In this document: in pieces, positions 41,072 through 49,571 of the stretch
Layout: every line of letters starts with the position of its first letter
Position numbering within the stretch: the first letter of the stretch is position 1
DNA from: Pseudobacteriovorax sp.
Lineage (GTDB): Bacteria; Bdellovibrionota_B; Oligoflexia; Oligoflexales; Oligoflexaceae
DNA length: 62,091 nucleotides
Assembly (NCBI GenBank): GCA_013215145.1
Contig: JABSRP010000044.1
Coordinates: 1 to 62,091, forward strand
Direction: 5' to 3'
Translations under genes and position numbers: made by a program
Notes under the pieces: model-generated
What the model was told of the DNA's origin: nothing
Database searches by the model: none
The model's input: only the letters and a program-made list of their open reading frames with translations

Positions 41072-41641
41072 ATGACCTCACTAGTTTTTGTGCTATTGCT
41101 TCTGCCTGAAATCCTCAAGGCCAACATCGAACCCGTATTCAAAGAGTCGGATGCTATTAATCCCTTTTCAAAAGACTATATAACCACAGAGTACACTGCA
41201 AATTACCCTACGGGAAATGGAAATGAGTACTTTGACACTGGATTTCGCAAGCTTATCTTTGGCTACACTCATTTTCTAAGTGAAAAATGGGGGGTCGGAC
41301 TTAGCATAGGCTTTAAAAGCTTCAAACGTAAGGATATTGATCGTGAATTTGCCTTACTATCTTTGTCGAATGAATCGTTTTATATAACTAGATTGTATCA
41401 CCCGGTGTATTTTCTAATCGGCACAAAGCTTTTGTATATGACACCCAATCAGCGCTCAAAGCTACCACCACTAAGAGATCCAGATTATGAGACAGAGATT
41501 GGTGCAGGTGTCTCCGCTAAATTATGCTACATAGATAAGTCGTGGCTATATTGGTTGAGAGTAGACCGCTGGCGCGGGACGAAAACCAATCGGCTCCATG
41601 GATTCGAGGTTGGCCTGGGAATTAGCTACGCCGTTGATTGA
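41072..41641 (+). CDS. Exported, probable small outer-membrane beta-barrel protein
   Basis: 189 residues from ATG 41072, which begins a signal peptide (MTSLVFVLLLLPEILKAN). ATG 41006 is also in frame but overlaps the divergent ligase start. The mature part alternates hydrophobic and polar residues in strand-like runs with aromatic girdles: RKLIFGYTHFL, WGVGLSIGFKSF, FYITRLYHPVYFLIGTKLLYM, TEIGAGVSAKLCYI, WLYWLRVDRWR, and the terminal strand GFEVGLGISYAVD. This supports an eight-strand barrel. The end residue is Asp, not the usual Phe, so BAM recognition is atypical. No family name is assigned. Confidence 0.6.
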   Translation: MTSLVFVLLLLPEILKANIEPVFKESDAINPFSKDYITTEYTANYPTGNGNEYFDTGFRKLIFGYTHFLSEKWGVGLSIGFKSFKRKDIDREFALLSLSNESFYITRLYHPVYFLIGTKLLYMTPNQRSKLPPLRDPDYETEIGAGVSAKLCYIDKSWLYWLRVDRWRGTKTNRLHGFEVGLGISYAVD

Positions 41642-41694
41642 CAACAACATGAGAGTTTTTTGACCGTAACGTAGGACGGAAGGCTATGCTCGCC

Positions 41695-42648
41695 TTAATA
41701 GCATCGAGCCAGTCTTACTTTGGTAAGCCAACCAAATCGATGCAAAGGCCAAAACCTTTGCAAGCCATGGCGAGCAGAAAGGTAGCTTTCCTCTGATTGA
41801 TCGAAGACACGCTGACTGTCAAAGACTCTTGTCCTATTGGAAACCAAGATCCTATCCGTCCTTTGCCCAAAGGCCAGTGGGTCTATTTGACTTTGAAGTT
41901 CGTTGTCAGCAGTGGATGTGAAGCAGCTTTCGGCTATATTGCAGAACCCTTCGGCTGTGTCTTTCATGGAAAAGGTCGATAAGAGCCGTTTGTCGTTTTG
42001 CCAAGAGGGGTTCATTGGCAGATATCCCCCAATGATAAGTCTTTTTGAACAGATACCCGATTCTTTCATTGCGGCGCTTAGAAAGTCAATCAGCTGTCCG
42101 TATGCTTGATCTGCGCTTTCATCGTTTGGCAGTTTCACACTGCTCAGCAAAATCTTTTGGCCATTACGCTCTACTGGGAAGACTGCAGCAAATCCGCCCT
42201 TACCGATTTGAATCGACTTCCCCTCAAGACCAGACGAATCAAATCGCGCCGGCAGCCCGATAGCTGAGGCTAACAAACTTTGTTCGCCAGTGTCTGAAAA
42301 GGATTTCATTTTATGAGTCTGCCAACGAAATCCGTTCAAAACTCCGGCGTTCAGTAGTTTTACATCCGATTCAGAAACGCTTCCTTCTCGCTTCATCAAA
42401 TTTTGAAACAGTAGAATATCAGGCCGGATGTTGACGAGCTGTTGGTCTATGAGTTCGATACGTGCTCTGCGAAAAAGCCAGTCGCCTTTCCAAGTATTTT
42501 CATCTTGGGAGCCGTCTCTTTGATTGAAAAGATCGGCCGTAACGATGGATAGTGCTTTATTACTGTCGTTTCCAAAACCCTGCAGCACTACCGTACTGCA
42601 GGAGGAAAGACTGAAGGTTAATAATAAAGTAATAACTCTTAAGAGCAC
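41695..42648 (-). CDS. Lipoprotein with degenerate endonuclease/exonuclease/phosphatase (EEP) fold
   Basis: 317 residues. Lipobox SLSSC (Cys17). The EEP layout can be followed: LSIVTADLFNQ (first strand), RRARIELIDQQLVNIRPDIL (the helix before the catalytic Glu), LIIGGYLPMNPSW (normally GDFN) and QRTDRILVSN (normally IDYI). However the catalytic Q-E is Q-N, the GD of GDFN is GG, and the terminal SDH is SARH. Metal-dependent phosphoesterase activity is therefore doubtful, and the protein may be a binding or structural relative. It begins directly after the acyl-CoA dehydrogenase stop (adjacent codons). The last 40 residues are basic and aromatic. Confidence 0.65.
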   Translation of the reverse strand: MLLRVITLLLTFSLSSCSTVVLQGFGNDSNKALSIVTADLFNQRDGSQDENTWKGDWLFRRARIELIDQQLVNIRPDILLFQNLMKREGSVSESDVKLLNAGVLNGFRWQTHKMKSFSDTGEQSLLASAIGLPARFDSSGLEGKSIQIGKGGFAAVFPVERNGQKILLSSVKLPNDESADQAYGQLIDFLSAAMKESGICSKRLIIGGYLPMNPSWQNDKRLLSTFSMKDTAEGFCNIAESCFTSTADNELQSQIDPLAFGQRTDRILVSNRTRVFDSQRVFDQSEESYLSARHGLQRFWPLHRFGWLTKVRLARCY

Positions 42649-43809
42649 TTAGCATCCTATATATCGTGAGATCACTAGCCTTTGAATCTCGGAGGTACCC
42701 TCGCCAATTCGTAAAAGCGCAGCGTCTCGGTAATGACGTTCGATGGGGTACTCTTTCATCAAACCGTACCCACCAAAGGTTTGCTGACCTTCTCTCGCAC
42801 AGTATTCTGCAACTTCCGAACAATAAAGCTTTGCCATAGCAGCCTGCTTTTGAAAGGGTTTTCCTTCTTGCTTGAGCCAGGCAGCTTTGTATAGCAATCC
42901 CTCAGCGGCTTCAACTCTTGTTGCCATCTCAGCAAGTTTAAATGCGACAGCTTGATGCTTGGCAATCGGCTTGCCAAAGGTTTTGCGCTCGCCAGCATAC
43001 TTTAACGTTAGATCGAGAGCTCCCTTGGCTAAACCAAGGCCCATTGCTGCAATGGAAAGTCTTCCATTATCCAACGTCTCCATCATCATTTTAAAGCCTT
43101 CGCCTTGCTTTCCTAAAAACGCAGAACTAGGCACCCTAACATCGTCGAAATAAAGCTCACCGGTATTGGACGATCTCCACATCATTTTCCCATGCATTTC
43201 CTTACGCGTTAGCCCCTTTGCATCGGCAGGTACAATAAAGCAGCTGAGCTCGGCCCTTCCATTCGCTTGCTGACCTGTGACGGCTTGCACAGTGATTCCT
43301 TTTGTGAGATCGCAGGCACTGTTCGTGATCCAAATTTTAGAACCGTTGATAACCCATTCGTCATTGGCAGCATCGTAGACTGCTTTGGTCTGACTAGCCT
43401 GAGCATCGCTACCCGCTTCAGGCTCTGTCAATCCAAATGCCCAGAGACCTTCCCCTGTACACAACGAAGGTAAATACTCTTTTTTCTGCTCCTCATTACC
43501 GTAATAATAGAGTGGTCCCGCACCTAGCGAATTATGAGCAGCAATAGTCGCTGCCTGGGACCCGTCTACGCGAGCCAATTCTTCAACCGCGATCACATAC
43601 TGAATATAATCCATTCCTTGGCCGCCGTATTCAGTCGGCACAATCGTACCAAAAAGTCCAAGTTCACCCATTTTTTTCGTCAAATCGTAGGAAAACTCTT
43701 CCTTTTCATCCAGGTCATGGGCCCGAGGTCCAATTTCTTTCTCGGCAAATGTTCGCACGCTTTCCCGTAGCATCATCAATTCTTCGTTTTCATGGAAAGA
43801 ATAAGTCAT
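42649..43809 (-). CDS. Acyl-CoA dehydrogenase
   Basis: 386 residues from ATG 43809 (AAGGAA upstream). FAD-dependent acyl-CoA dehydrogenase: LGLFGTIVPTEYGGQGMDY, WAFGLTEPEAGSDAQA, INGSKIWITNSA, MGLGLAKGALDLTLKYAGER, QTFGGYGLMKEYPIERHYRD and the catalytic Glu region IGEGTSEIQRLVI. It introduces the first double bond in acyl-CoA beta-oxidation. Length and motifs fit short/branched-chain enzymes; chain specificity cannot be read. It lies 10 nt after rsgA on the same strand and is followed directly by the EEP lipoprotein gene. A second dehydrogenase gene lies at 56494. No ETF genes are in the window. Confidence 0.9.
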   Translation of the reverse strand: MTYSFHENEELMMLRESVRTFAEKEIGPRAHDLDEKEEFSYDLTKKMGELGLFGTIVPTEYGGQGMDYIQYVIAVEELARVDGSQAATIAAHNSLGAGPLYYYGNEEQKKEYLPSLCTGEGLWAFGLTEPEAGSDAQASQTKAVYDAANDEWVINGSKIWITNSACDLTKGITVQAVTGQQANGRAELSCFIVPADAKGLTRKEMHGKMMWRSSNTGELYFDDVRVPSSAFLGKQGEGFKMMMETLDNGRLSIAAMGLGLAKGALDLTLKYAGERKTFGKPIAKHQAVAFKLAEMATRVEAAEGLLYKAAWLKQEGKPFQKQAAMAKLYCSEVAEYCAREGQQTFGGYGLMKEYPIERHYRDAALLRIGEGTSEIQRLVISRYIGC

Positions 43810-43819
43810 TGAATTTCCT

Positions 43820-44974
43820 TTACTCTTCAAGTTCATCGTCGCGGGTTCGACCTTGGCGCCCGGTGTCACCCAGTAATAGACCTTTATAAGACTGATATCT
43901 TCTAGAAGTTATTTTGCCATCGTGCAAGGCCTCAAGTATGGCGCAGTCAGGCTCATCGATATGCCTGCATTCTCGGTATTTACATTTACCTAAATAAGGC
44001 CGCATCTCGCGAAAGCTATATGTGAGATCGATAGAGCTTCTTTCTCCAAGCAAAAAGCTCCTGATCCCAGGAGTATCCACCACAATACCACCAGTTCCGA
44101 GCTTTAAGAGGCTTGCGTAGGTAGTCGTATGGCGTCCTTTATAAAAAATGTCCGCATTAGCTTCGACTTCTTGCGTAATTTCGGGGCGGAATAAATTAAC
44201 CAAAGAGGATTTTCCAACACCGGAGTGTCCGCTGAGAATGGAACATTTGTCTTTGAGAGACTCACCAATGGCCTCAATATCGTCTTGAGACTTACCCAAA
44301 ACAGAAATAGAAAATACCTTGTAGCCGAGACTGCGATAGTTCGCGATTTCTTCTTCGGCTTTTTTCTGAAACTTTTCTGACTCCTCAAGCAGTAAGTCTT
44401 GTTTATTCAAAACGATGATGGGCTCGATATTTTGTTCTTCAGCCAAAACCAGATAGCGATCAATTAAACCCCATTTCACCAAGGGGCTGCAAAAACTTGC
44501 GACGATCAAAAGCTGATCTACATTGCTTGCCAAGATGTGCTTTCGCTCCATCGATGCAGGATCCACTCGCGAGATTTCCGAAAACCTTGGCTTTAGGTTT
44601 TCTACAACGCAATAAGGGAGCTCTTCGCTGACGTCGGGCTCCTCTCCTGTAGCAGGCCTGCACAGCACAACATCTCCCACGACAACATTATTTCGTTCCA
44701 GTCTTTTGGACTGGAGATGCTTTCTGGCCACTGTAGATAACCAAACATCTTTTGTGACAATATCGCCGTCTTCTGTTATCGGAGATACAAAGGCATAGCG
44801 TTTGTGTACTTCGACAACACGGGCCTTAAACCAGTTGTCCTTAACAAGCCACTTGTCCTCATCTAGCACAAAATTATCAATGGCCTTCTTATTTTTTTTA
44901 CGCTTGTCTTTCCCGCGACGGATTTTGTCGTAAGAAAAGTAGTCATCAGATTCTCGATACTTCCATTTACTCAT
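43820..44974 (-). CDS. rsgA: Ribosome small-subunit-dependent GTPase RsgA
   Basis: 384 residues. Circularly permuted GTPase: G4 VLNKQDLL comes first, then G1 LSGHSGVGKSSLVNLF and G3 VDTPGIRSF. The N-terminal OB-fold region (about 45-125) and the C-terminal Zn knuckle CKYRECRHIDEPDC complete the architecture. RsgA (YjeQ) checks late 30S maturation. The N-terminal ~45 residues are Lys/Asp-rich and longer than usual. Its start lies two bases after the plsB stop and has no Shine-Dalgarno sequence, so reinitiation by terminating ribosomes is likely. Confidence 0.95.
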   Translation of the reverse strand: MSKWKYRESDDYFSYDKIRRGKDKRKKNKKAIDNFVLDEDKWLVKDNWFKARVVEVHKRYAFVSPITEDGDIVTKDVWLSTVARKHLQSKRLERNNVVVGDVVLCRPATGEEPDVSEELPYCVVENLKPRFSEISRVDPASMERKHILASNVDQLLIVASFCSPLVKWGLIDRYLVLAEEQNIEPIIVLNKQDLLLEESEKFQKKAEEEIANYRSLGYKVFSISVLGKSQDDIEAIGESLKDKCSILSGHSGVGKSSLVNLFRPEITQEVEANADIFYKGRHTTTYASLLKLGTGGIVVDTPGIRSFLLGERSSIDLTYSFREMRPYLGKCKYRECRHIDEPDCAILEALHDGKITSRRYQSYKGLLLGDTGRQGRTRDDELEE

Positions 44975-44976
44975 CG

Positions 44977-47436
44977 TTATTGTTTACTCGCAAAAATTCT
45001 GTCTATACTATATCGAGCATCGTAGCTGAGTAACTTCATAGACTCTTTCGCTACTGATCTAATCTTCTGATCAATTCTTAGCTGACCATTATCTTCCGGG
45101 ATTAACAGTCCTTTTTTCTTAAGCAACCGAAGATGTTTAAAAATAAATCCCTTGTCAGCAAACTCAGGATTATTCACCCCATTTAGTATAGCGAGTCTTT
45201 GAGCCATTTTTTGACACTGCAACTCGAAAGATTTCTCATCTACAAAACCTTTTTTGCTATGGTAGGAGAGGAGCGCTAGGGTGATGGTATAGCGCTCAAA
45301 AGTAAGGCCAAGGCAAGCGGCCAGTATATTTAGGTTCTCGTACTGATCAAAAGCAGGTCTCGGTTTTTCCAATAAATCGCCATTCATCACGAGCAAGCCA
45401 ACTTTTACCATAGCCTTACTGTAGGTATCCACAATTTCTGGTAACTCACTCTCTGACCAAGGTAGAAAGAACTCGTCTTTGAGAAAAGGGTATAACTCTG
45501 CACATCCCGTCTTAATATCTCCAAGGGTCATCTGCCTCTGCTGGCGAAAGAACCCAGCAATCAATGAAGGAATGGCAAATAGGTGGACAATATTATTTCG
45601 GTAATAGGAAATGGTGATACTTTCTTGATCTTGAAGATGAAGCACATCTCCGCCACTATGCTGAAAGGTAGAGACGATATTAAGCCGCTGAGCCATAGCT
45701 AAAATCTCTTCACCTGAACGCCCAATAGTCTTTACATTGGTCTCGCTGCCTAGAATTTGATGCAACTCCAAAAACGTATCAATAAAATTCGTGAGTTCTT
45801 CTTTCGGTAAAGCGTTTTGTGGGGTCGAGAGCAAAGCCAAACCAACGAGTGAAATCGGATTGACTACTGCAGATTTATTCATTCTGACGGAGATCTCATC
45901 GGCAAGCTTGGCAACTAGAGACGGCATCCACTGAGGTTTTTCTAGGTTACCATCGCATTCACGCCAGTCGGATTGATGCTCGTCCATAAACTCCGACAGG
46001 ATCACAGGCTTTCCATAAGATACATGGACTTTACCATAATAGGACTTTAAAAACTTTCGCGCCTTCAGCAAAGCTGTAATCGACTCTTTGGCTTTTTTCT
46101 TGCCACCCAATTCGGACATGTAAGAGCCAACTTCCATAACTTTATCATAGCCAAGATAGACCGGTACAAAGGCAATGGGTCTTATGGAGTTCCTGATAAA
46201 GCTATGTACAACCATGGCCAGCATCCCTGTTTTTAGCGGTAGCAGCTTGCCCGTGCGGCTTCGACCACCTTCAGGAAAAAATGTTAGGGGATAGCCTTCT
46301 TTCAATAAAAAATGAACATACTCATTGACTACTGCAGTGTATAACTTCTTTCCACGAAACGAACGCCTAATAAAAAAGGCACCAGCTCGTCGTAAAAACC
46401 AACCTGCTGGCCAAAAGTTCAGATTGATTCCGGCTGCGATATGAGGTGATGGCATTCCACTTTCGTAAATCGTATAGCTCGTCAACAGATAGTCTAAGTG
46501 ACTTCTATGAGTGGGAACGTAAACAATTTCATAGTTTTGTGAGGCCAAACTTCTCACATTTTGTAGATTTTGAATTTCCACACCATCGAAGAGCTTATTC
46601 CATAGACGCCCTAATAAGATTTCAAAGGTACGCACCATGGTATAACGTTGGTCAGCAGCCAACTCTCGCACATAGCGCCTAGCTTTGGTCTCTAGGTTTC
46701 GGCTCGAGGTCTTCTTGGTAGCTTCCATCTCGGATTCGATAGCTTGCCTGACAAGTTTACCCGACGCGACGTCATGGACGACCTGCTCTTTCATATAGAG
46801 CTCTTTCCCTAGTACTGTATTCCTCTGATTGCGGAACTGAATCCTAAGAAGTCGTTTGAGTTTGCGAGCCTGCCGTTCGGTGTCTCCCTCATCTTTCATA
46901 TCAGTTAGTGTGTGAGGGTCAGAGAAGTAAAGAATATTGTTGCGCGCTTGAAACAGGATAATAAAAAAACGCTGCAGCCAACCTGCATGCTCGTCGTCGT
47001 TAAAAATCAATCGCCAAATAGAGCTTTCGTCTCTTCCTGGATTCTTTCCCCAAAATGGCGAAATCGGAATCATTTTTATCGGTGTTTTGGTATTAGATTT
47101 TTGTGTACCAATAATTTTAAGGAGCCCCTTGTGAGGCTTCAGAGACTTCTTACTGCGAAACGCCCCGCTGTTGTTGATATACAAGATACAAGCCGAGGAC
47201 CTTTTGCTCAGATTCAGTTCGTACTCGGGATAGGGCAAACGATATTTACGACAAATCGCTCTCAGAACCAGCCCATCTATTTTGGATCGTTTTGGGAGCA
47301 CATAGACCAGGTGACCTTTTTGTTTTGCCAATTCGTTAACCAGATCTTCCGGACTGACTCGGGTGACAATAAAGTAAATGAAAGGCCGCAGTAAAAGTTC
47401 GAATACTTTCGAAACTTGATAATTAAAATAACTCAT
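44977..47436 (-). CDS. plsB: Glycerol-3-phosphate 1-O-acyltransferase
   Basis: 819 residues, the length of E. coli PlsB. Motif I VPTHRSHLDYLLTSY (HxxxxD), motif II around GAFFIRRSFRG, motif III TFFPEGGRSRTGK and motif IV PIAFVPVYLGYDKVME are intact. The long N-terminal region contains KIDGLVLRAICRKY. The C-terminal half is helical. PlsB acylates position 1 of glycerol-3-phosphate to begin phospholipid synthesis at the inner membrane. The ATG overlaps the panC stop by four bases (ATGA). With panC (coenzyme A precursor) upstream and an acyl-CoA dehydrogenase downstream the operon has an acyl-metabolism flavour. Confidence 0.95.
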   Translation of the reverse strand: MSYFNYQVSKVFELLLRPFIYFIVTRVSPEDLVNELAKQKGHLVYVLPKRSKIDGLVLRAICRKYRLPYPEYELNLSKRSSACILYINNSGAFRSKKSLKPHKGLLKIIGTQKSNTKTPIKMIPISPFWGKNPGRDESSIWRLIFNDDEHAGWLQRFFIILFQARNNILYFSDPHTLTDMKDEGDTERQARKLKRLLRIQFRNQRNTVLGKELYMKEQVVHDVASGKLVRQAIESEMEATKKTSSRNLETKARRYVRELAADQRYTMVRTFEILLGRLWNKLFDGVEIQNLQNVRSLASQNYEIVYVPTHRSHLDYLLTSYTIYESGMPSPHIAAGINLNFWPAGWFLRRAGAFFIRRSFRGKKLYTAVVNEYVHFLLKEGYPLTFFPEGGRSRTGKLLPLKTGMLAMVVHSFIRNSIRPIAFVPVYLGYDKVMEVGSYMSELGGKKKAKESITALLKARKFLKSYYGKVHVSYGKPVILSEFMDEHQSDWRECDGNLEKPQWMPSLVAKLADEISVRMNKSAVVNPISLVGLALLSTPQNALPKEELTNFIDTFLELHQILGSETNVKTIGRSGEEILAMAQRLNIVSTFQHSGGDVLHLQDQESITISYYRNNIVHLFAIPSLIAGFFRQQRQMTLGDIKTGCAELYPFLKDEFFLPWSESELPEIVDTYSKAMVKVGLLVMNGDLLEKPRPAFDQYENLNILAACLGLTFERYTITLALLSYHSKKGFVDEKSFELQCQKMAQRLAILNGVNNPEFADKGFIFKHLRLLKKKGLLIPEDNGQLRIDQKIRSVAKESMKLLSYDARYSIDRIFASKQ

Positions 47437-48290
47437 TCGGACGAAGCTCCCAATTCTACGTTATCAATCAGTCGAACTCCTTCCAAAAACACCGCCACGG
47501 CCATAACAGAAGGTTGGGTGATGGTGTCTTCAATATCTTCGAGATAAACAGCATCTCGGATCTCACAGTATTGGATGGTAATCGAGGATGTTTCCGCAAG
47601 GGCCTGATGAAAGATCGCCAATAATTCTTTTTTCCGATTTTCCCCTGAGTGAAACGAATCTCGCACTAACGTTAAGGCCTTACTAATTGCTGTAGCCTCG
47701 ATCCTACCTGTGTCGCTAAGCCTTCGATTGCGGCTACTCATCGCCAGCCCATCCTCTTCACGAATGATGGGACAACCCATGACCTTAACTCCCATGGACA
47801 GGTCTTCGACCATGCGCCTTATAAGTAAGTATTGCTGGTAATCCTTTTTCCCGAAGAAAGCCTCTTGCGGTTTTACGATACCAAATAGCTTTGCCACCAC
47901 AGTTAAAACACCATCAAAATGTCCGTCTCGATATTGACCGCAGAGGACCCGACTCATCTTTTGGTTTGAGACTCCTGTTTGAAAACCCTCGGGATACAAA
48001 TCTGAAGCGCTCGGTAAAAAAACGAAATCAACACCAGCCTCTTCCAGCACGGCTAGGTCTTCTTTTACGGTTCTGGGGTAGGTTGCAAAGTCTTCGTCTG
48101 GGCCAAATTGTTTGGGATTGACAAAAATGCTAGCGACTACACAGGTACAGCTCTTGCGGGCAATTTCTATGAGCGAGAGATGGCCTCGATGCAAGGCTCC
48201 CATGGTAGGAACAAACCCTACAGAGTCATTTTGACTACGCAAAAATGATAGACTCTCGATGAGTTCTCGAGATGTAAGACACGCTTTCAA
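47433..48290 (-). CDS. panC: Pantothenate synthetase
   Basis: 285 residues from a TTG at 48290. GGAGG lies six bases upstream and the length is then normal for PanC; the open frame continues 16 codons further without a better site. ATP motif VPTMGALHRGHLSLI (HxGH), then FVNPKQFGPDEDFATYPRT, VLTVVAKLFGIVKPQEAFFG, KDYQQYLLIRRMVEDL and MSSRNRRLS. The enzyme joins pantoate to beta-alanine with ATP, a step towards coenzyme A. panB and panD are not in the window. A structured RNA candidate with a terminator-like hairpin lies 70 nt upstream, which may control it. Confidence 0.95.
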   Translation of the reverse strand: MKACLTSRELIESLSFLRSQNDSVGFVPTMGALHRGHLSLIEIARKSCTCVVASIFVNPKQFGPDEDFATYPRTVKEDLAVLEEAGVDFVFLPSASDLYPEGFQTGVSNQKMSRVLCGQYRDGHFDGVLTVVAKLFGIVKPQEAFFGKKDYQQYLLIRRMVEDLSMGVKVMGCPIIREEDGLAMSSRNRRLSDTGRIEATAISKALTLVRDSFHSGENRKKELLAIFHQALAETSSITIQYCEIRDAVYLEDIEDTITQPSVMAVAVFLEGVRLIDNVELGASSE

Positions 48291-48360
48291 TGCTGGCCTC
48301 CAATATTGCGACAAAAAACGCACCTGGATGTTGTACACTCTTAAGTCGTAGCTAGCAACG

Positions 48361-48384
48361 AAAGGGGAATACGCTCGGTATCCC
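48361..48384 (-). terminator. Terminator-like hairpin upstream of panC
   Basis: On the minus strand GGGATAC (48384-48378) pairs with GTATTCCC (48372-48365, one bulge) around loop CGAGC, followed by TTT (48363-48361). Its 5' arm shares GGG with the outer helix of the RNA candidate, so the two structures exclude each other. Confidence 0.45.
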
Positions 48385-48535
48385 AGCGACTTTTATAGCA
48401 ATAACCTGCGAATATGTGAGTTAGGTAGGGAGTCATTTGCTTCCACCCTCCTGGTAGAAGAGCTCGTCATGAGCGTGCTCAGGCATTCGTCTCCGCATGG
48501 ACCACAACAGGTCCGCCCAACTCGCTGAGGGTCTT
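48361..48535 (-). ncRNA. Candidate structured RNA between rodZ-like gene and panC
   Basis: On the minus strand an outer helix CTCAGCGA (48529-48522) pairs with TCGCTGGG (48389-48382). Inside, GAGTTGGG (48523-48516) pairs with CCTAACTC (48425-48418). Inner hairpins are GGACC/GGTCC (48514-48499) and GAGC-A-CG/CG-A-GCTC (48480-48460). It ends in a terminator-like hairpin. A weak promoter-like TTGTAA/TAACAT pair lies upstream. No class (6S, SRP, tmRNA, RNase P) fits by motif. It could be a free small RNA or a panC leader. Confidence 0.4.
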
Positions 48536-48617
48536 ACGATCCTCATGTTACGTTTCGTCCTTGGCTTACAAACCTTTAATCGTGTCGGAGGCGAAGCGCC
48601 TTAGCTCTCGAGCTATG

Positions 48618-49472
48618 TCACTCTTTCTTTTTAGATATTGTCATATTTTCGTCTTCAGCCAAAAATGTCATTTTTTTGACTTTTGCCGTGGTCCCCAGCT
48701 TCCCTAGTGAGCGGCCATTATGGACAGCGACCACCACGCTTGGATTATCAACGGTAAGGGTCAGCTTTTCTCGAAAGGTAAACTTGTAGTAGCCTGGATT
48801 CATAACTTTGCGAACTAATTTTTTGCCATCAGTCCGATAACTCATTTTAGAGGATTTTTCAAACTCCATCTCCAAGACTTGAAGCCCTTGGTTAAGGGCC
48901 TCATTTACAGCTTTCCTCCTTTCCATAGTCAAGCTGTCAGTCGTATTCTCTTTGGTCACCGCTGCCTTTTTAGGCTCGTCTGAGAAATAGGGTAAAAACC
49001 CTCTAAGGGAGTAAGCAATGAGCACAACCAGACTCAGACTAGCGAAGGAAAGAACAAAAAGTGGGAGTGGTTTGAGACTCAAGGTAAAAAAACGTTTTGT
49101 ACTACGGTATGGTCGTGACAAAAAAACAGGTTTTTTTCGTGTTGTTCCATGGCTTGTCCTTTGATCCTCCTTCATACGCTTCTGGTCGGCAGCGCTATTG
49201 TGCTCGTCTTCAAATTTTTTCAACAATTCATCTGGATCTAGGTCGTAGAGTTTGGCAAGCGTTCGTAAAAATCCTCTGCAGAAAACTCTGTCAGGGAGCC
49301 TAGCATTTTTGTTGCCTTCTATGGCTTCAATAAAGGAAATCGAAATTTTCGTGGAAACGGCTACCTGTTCGATTGATAAACTAGCTTTATCTCTCGATTG
49401 CTTTAGCTGACTTGCCAGAGTCATCTCCTCGGTCTCAGGCTCCTTAGCAGTACCATTCTCCAGATCTTCCAT
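48618..49472 (-). CDS. RodZ-like helix-turn-helix membrane protein
   Basis: 284 residues. A cytosolic HTH_25/Xre-type domain at about 18-85 (LKQSRDKASLSIEQVAVSTK, then FIEAIEGNKNARLPDRVFCR and FLRTLAKLYDLDP) is followed by a basic juxtamembrane region, one transmembrane helix at about 136-156 and a periplasmic beta domain (DUF4115-like) containing KLTLTVDNPSVVVAVHNGRS. This is the RodZ plan. RodZ links MreB to the cell wall elongation machine. The gene is divergent from the TPR lipoprotein gene (99 bp between). No mre genes are near. Confidence 0.85.
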   Translation of the reverse strand: MEDLENGTAKEPETEEMTLASQLKQSRDKASLSIEQVAVSTKISISFIEAIEGNKNARLPDRVFCRGFLRTLAKLYDLDPDELLKKFEDEHNSAADQKRMKEDQRTSHGTTRKKPVFLSRPYRSTKRFFTLSLKPLPLFVLSFASLSLVVLIAYSLRGFLPYFSDEPKKAAVTKENTTDSLTMERRKAVNEALNQGLQVLEMEFEKSSKMSYRTDGKKLVRKVMNPGYYKFTFREKLTLTVDNPSVVVAVHNGRSLGKLGTTAKVKKMTFLAEDENMTISKKKE

Positions 49473-49571
49473 AGTTTAGATTCCTTAAAATAATTGGACC
49501 TCAGCTTTTCTCGAACAAGGAACAGGTTTAGAATATAAGATGCTATCTTCCCAACCTCAACGGAGATCGTA

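Noticed and set aside
41006..41142. Extended N-termini for both divergent genes (ligase to 41142, barrel from 41006)
   Set aside because: They would overlap each other antiparallel at the 5' ends and lack ribosome binding sites; shorter starts give normal signal or membrane segments.
48375..48535. 6S RNA, SRP RNA, tmRNA or RNase P as identity of the intergenic RNA
   Set aside because: A CCTGAGC stretch recalls 6S RNA and AGGTCCG recalls SRP RNA, but the defining loops and tag or catalytic motifs are absent.
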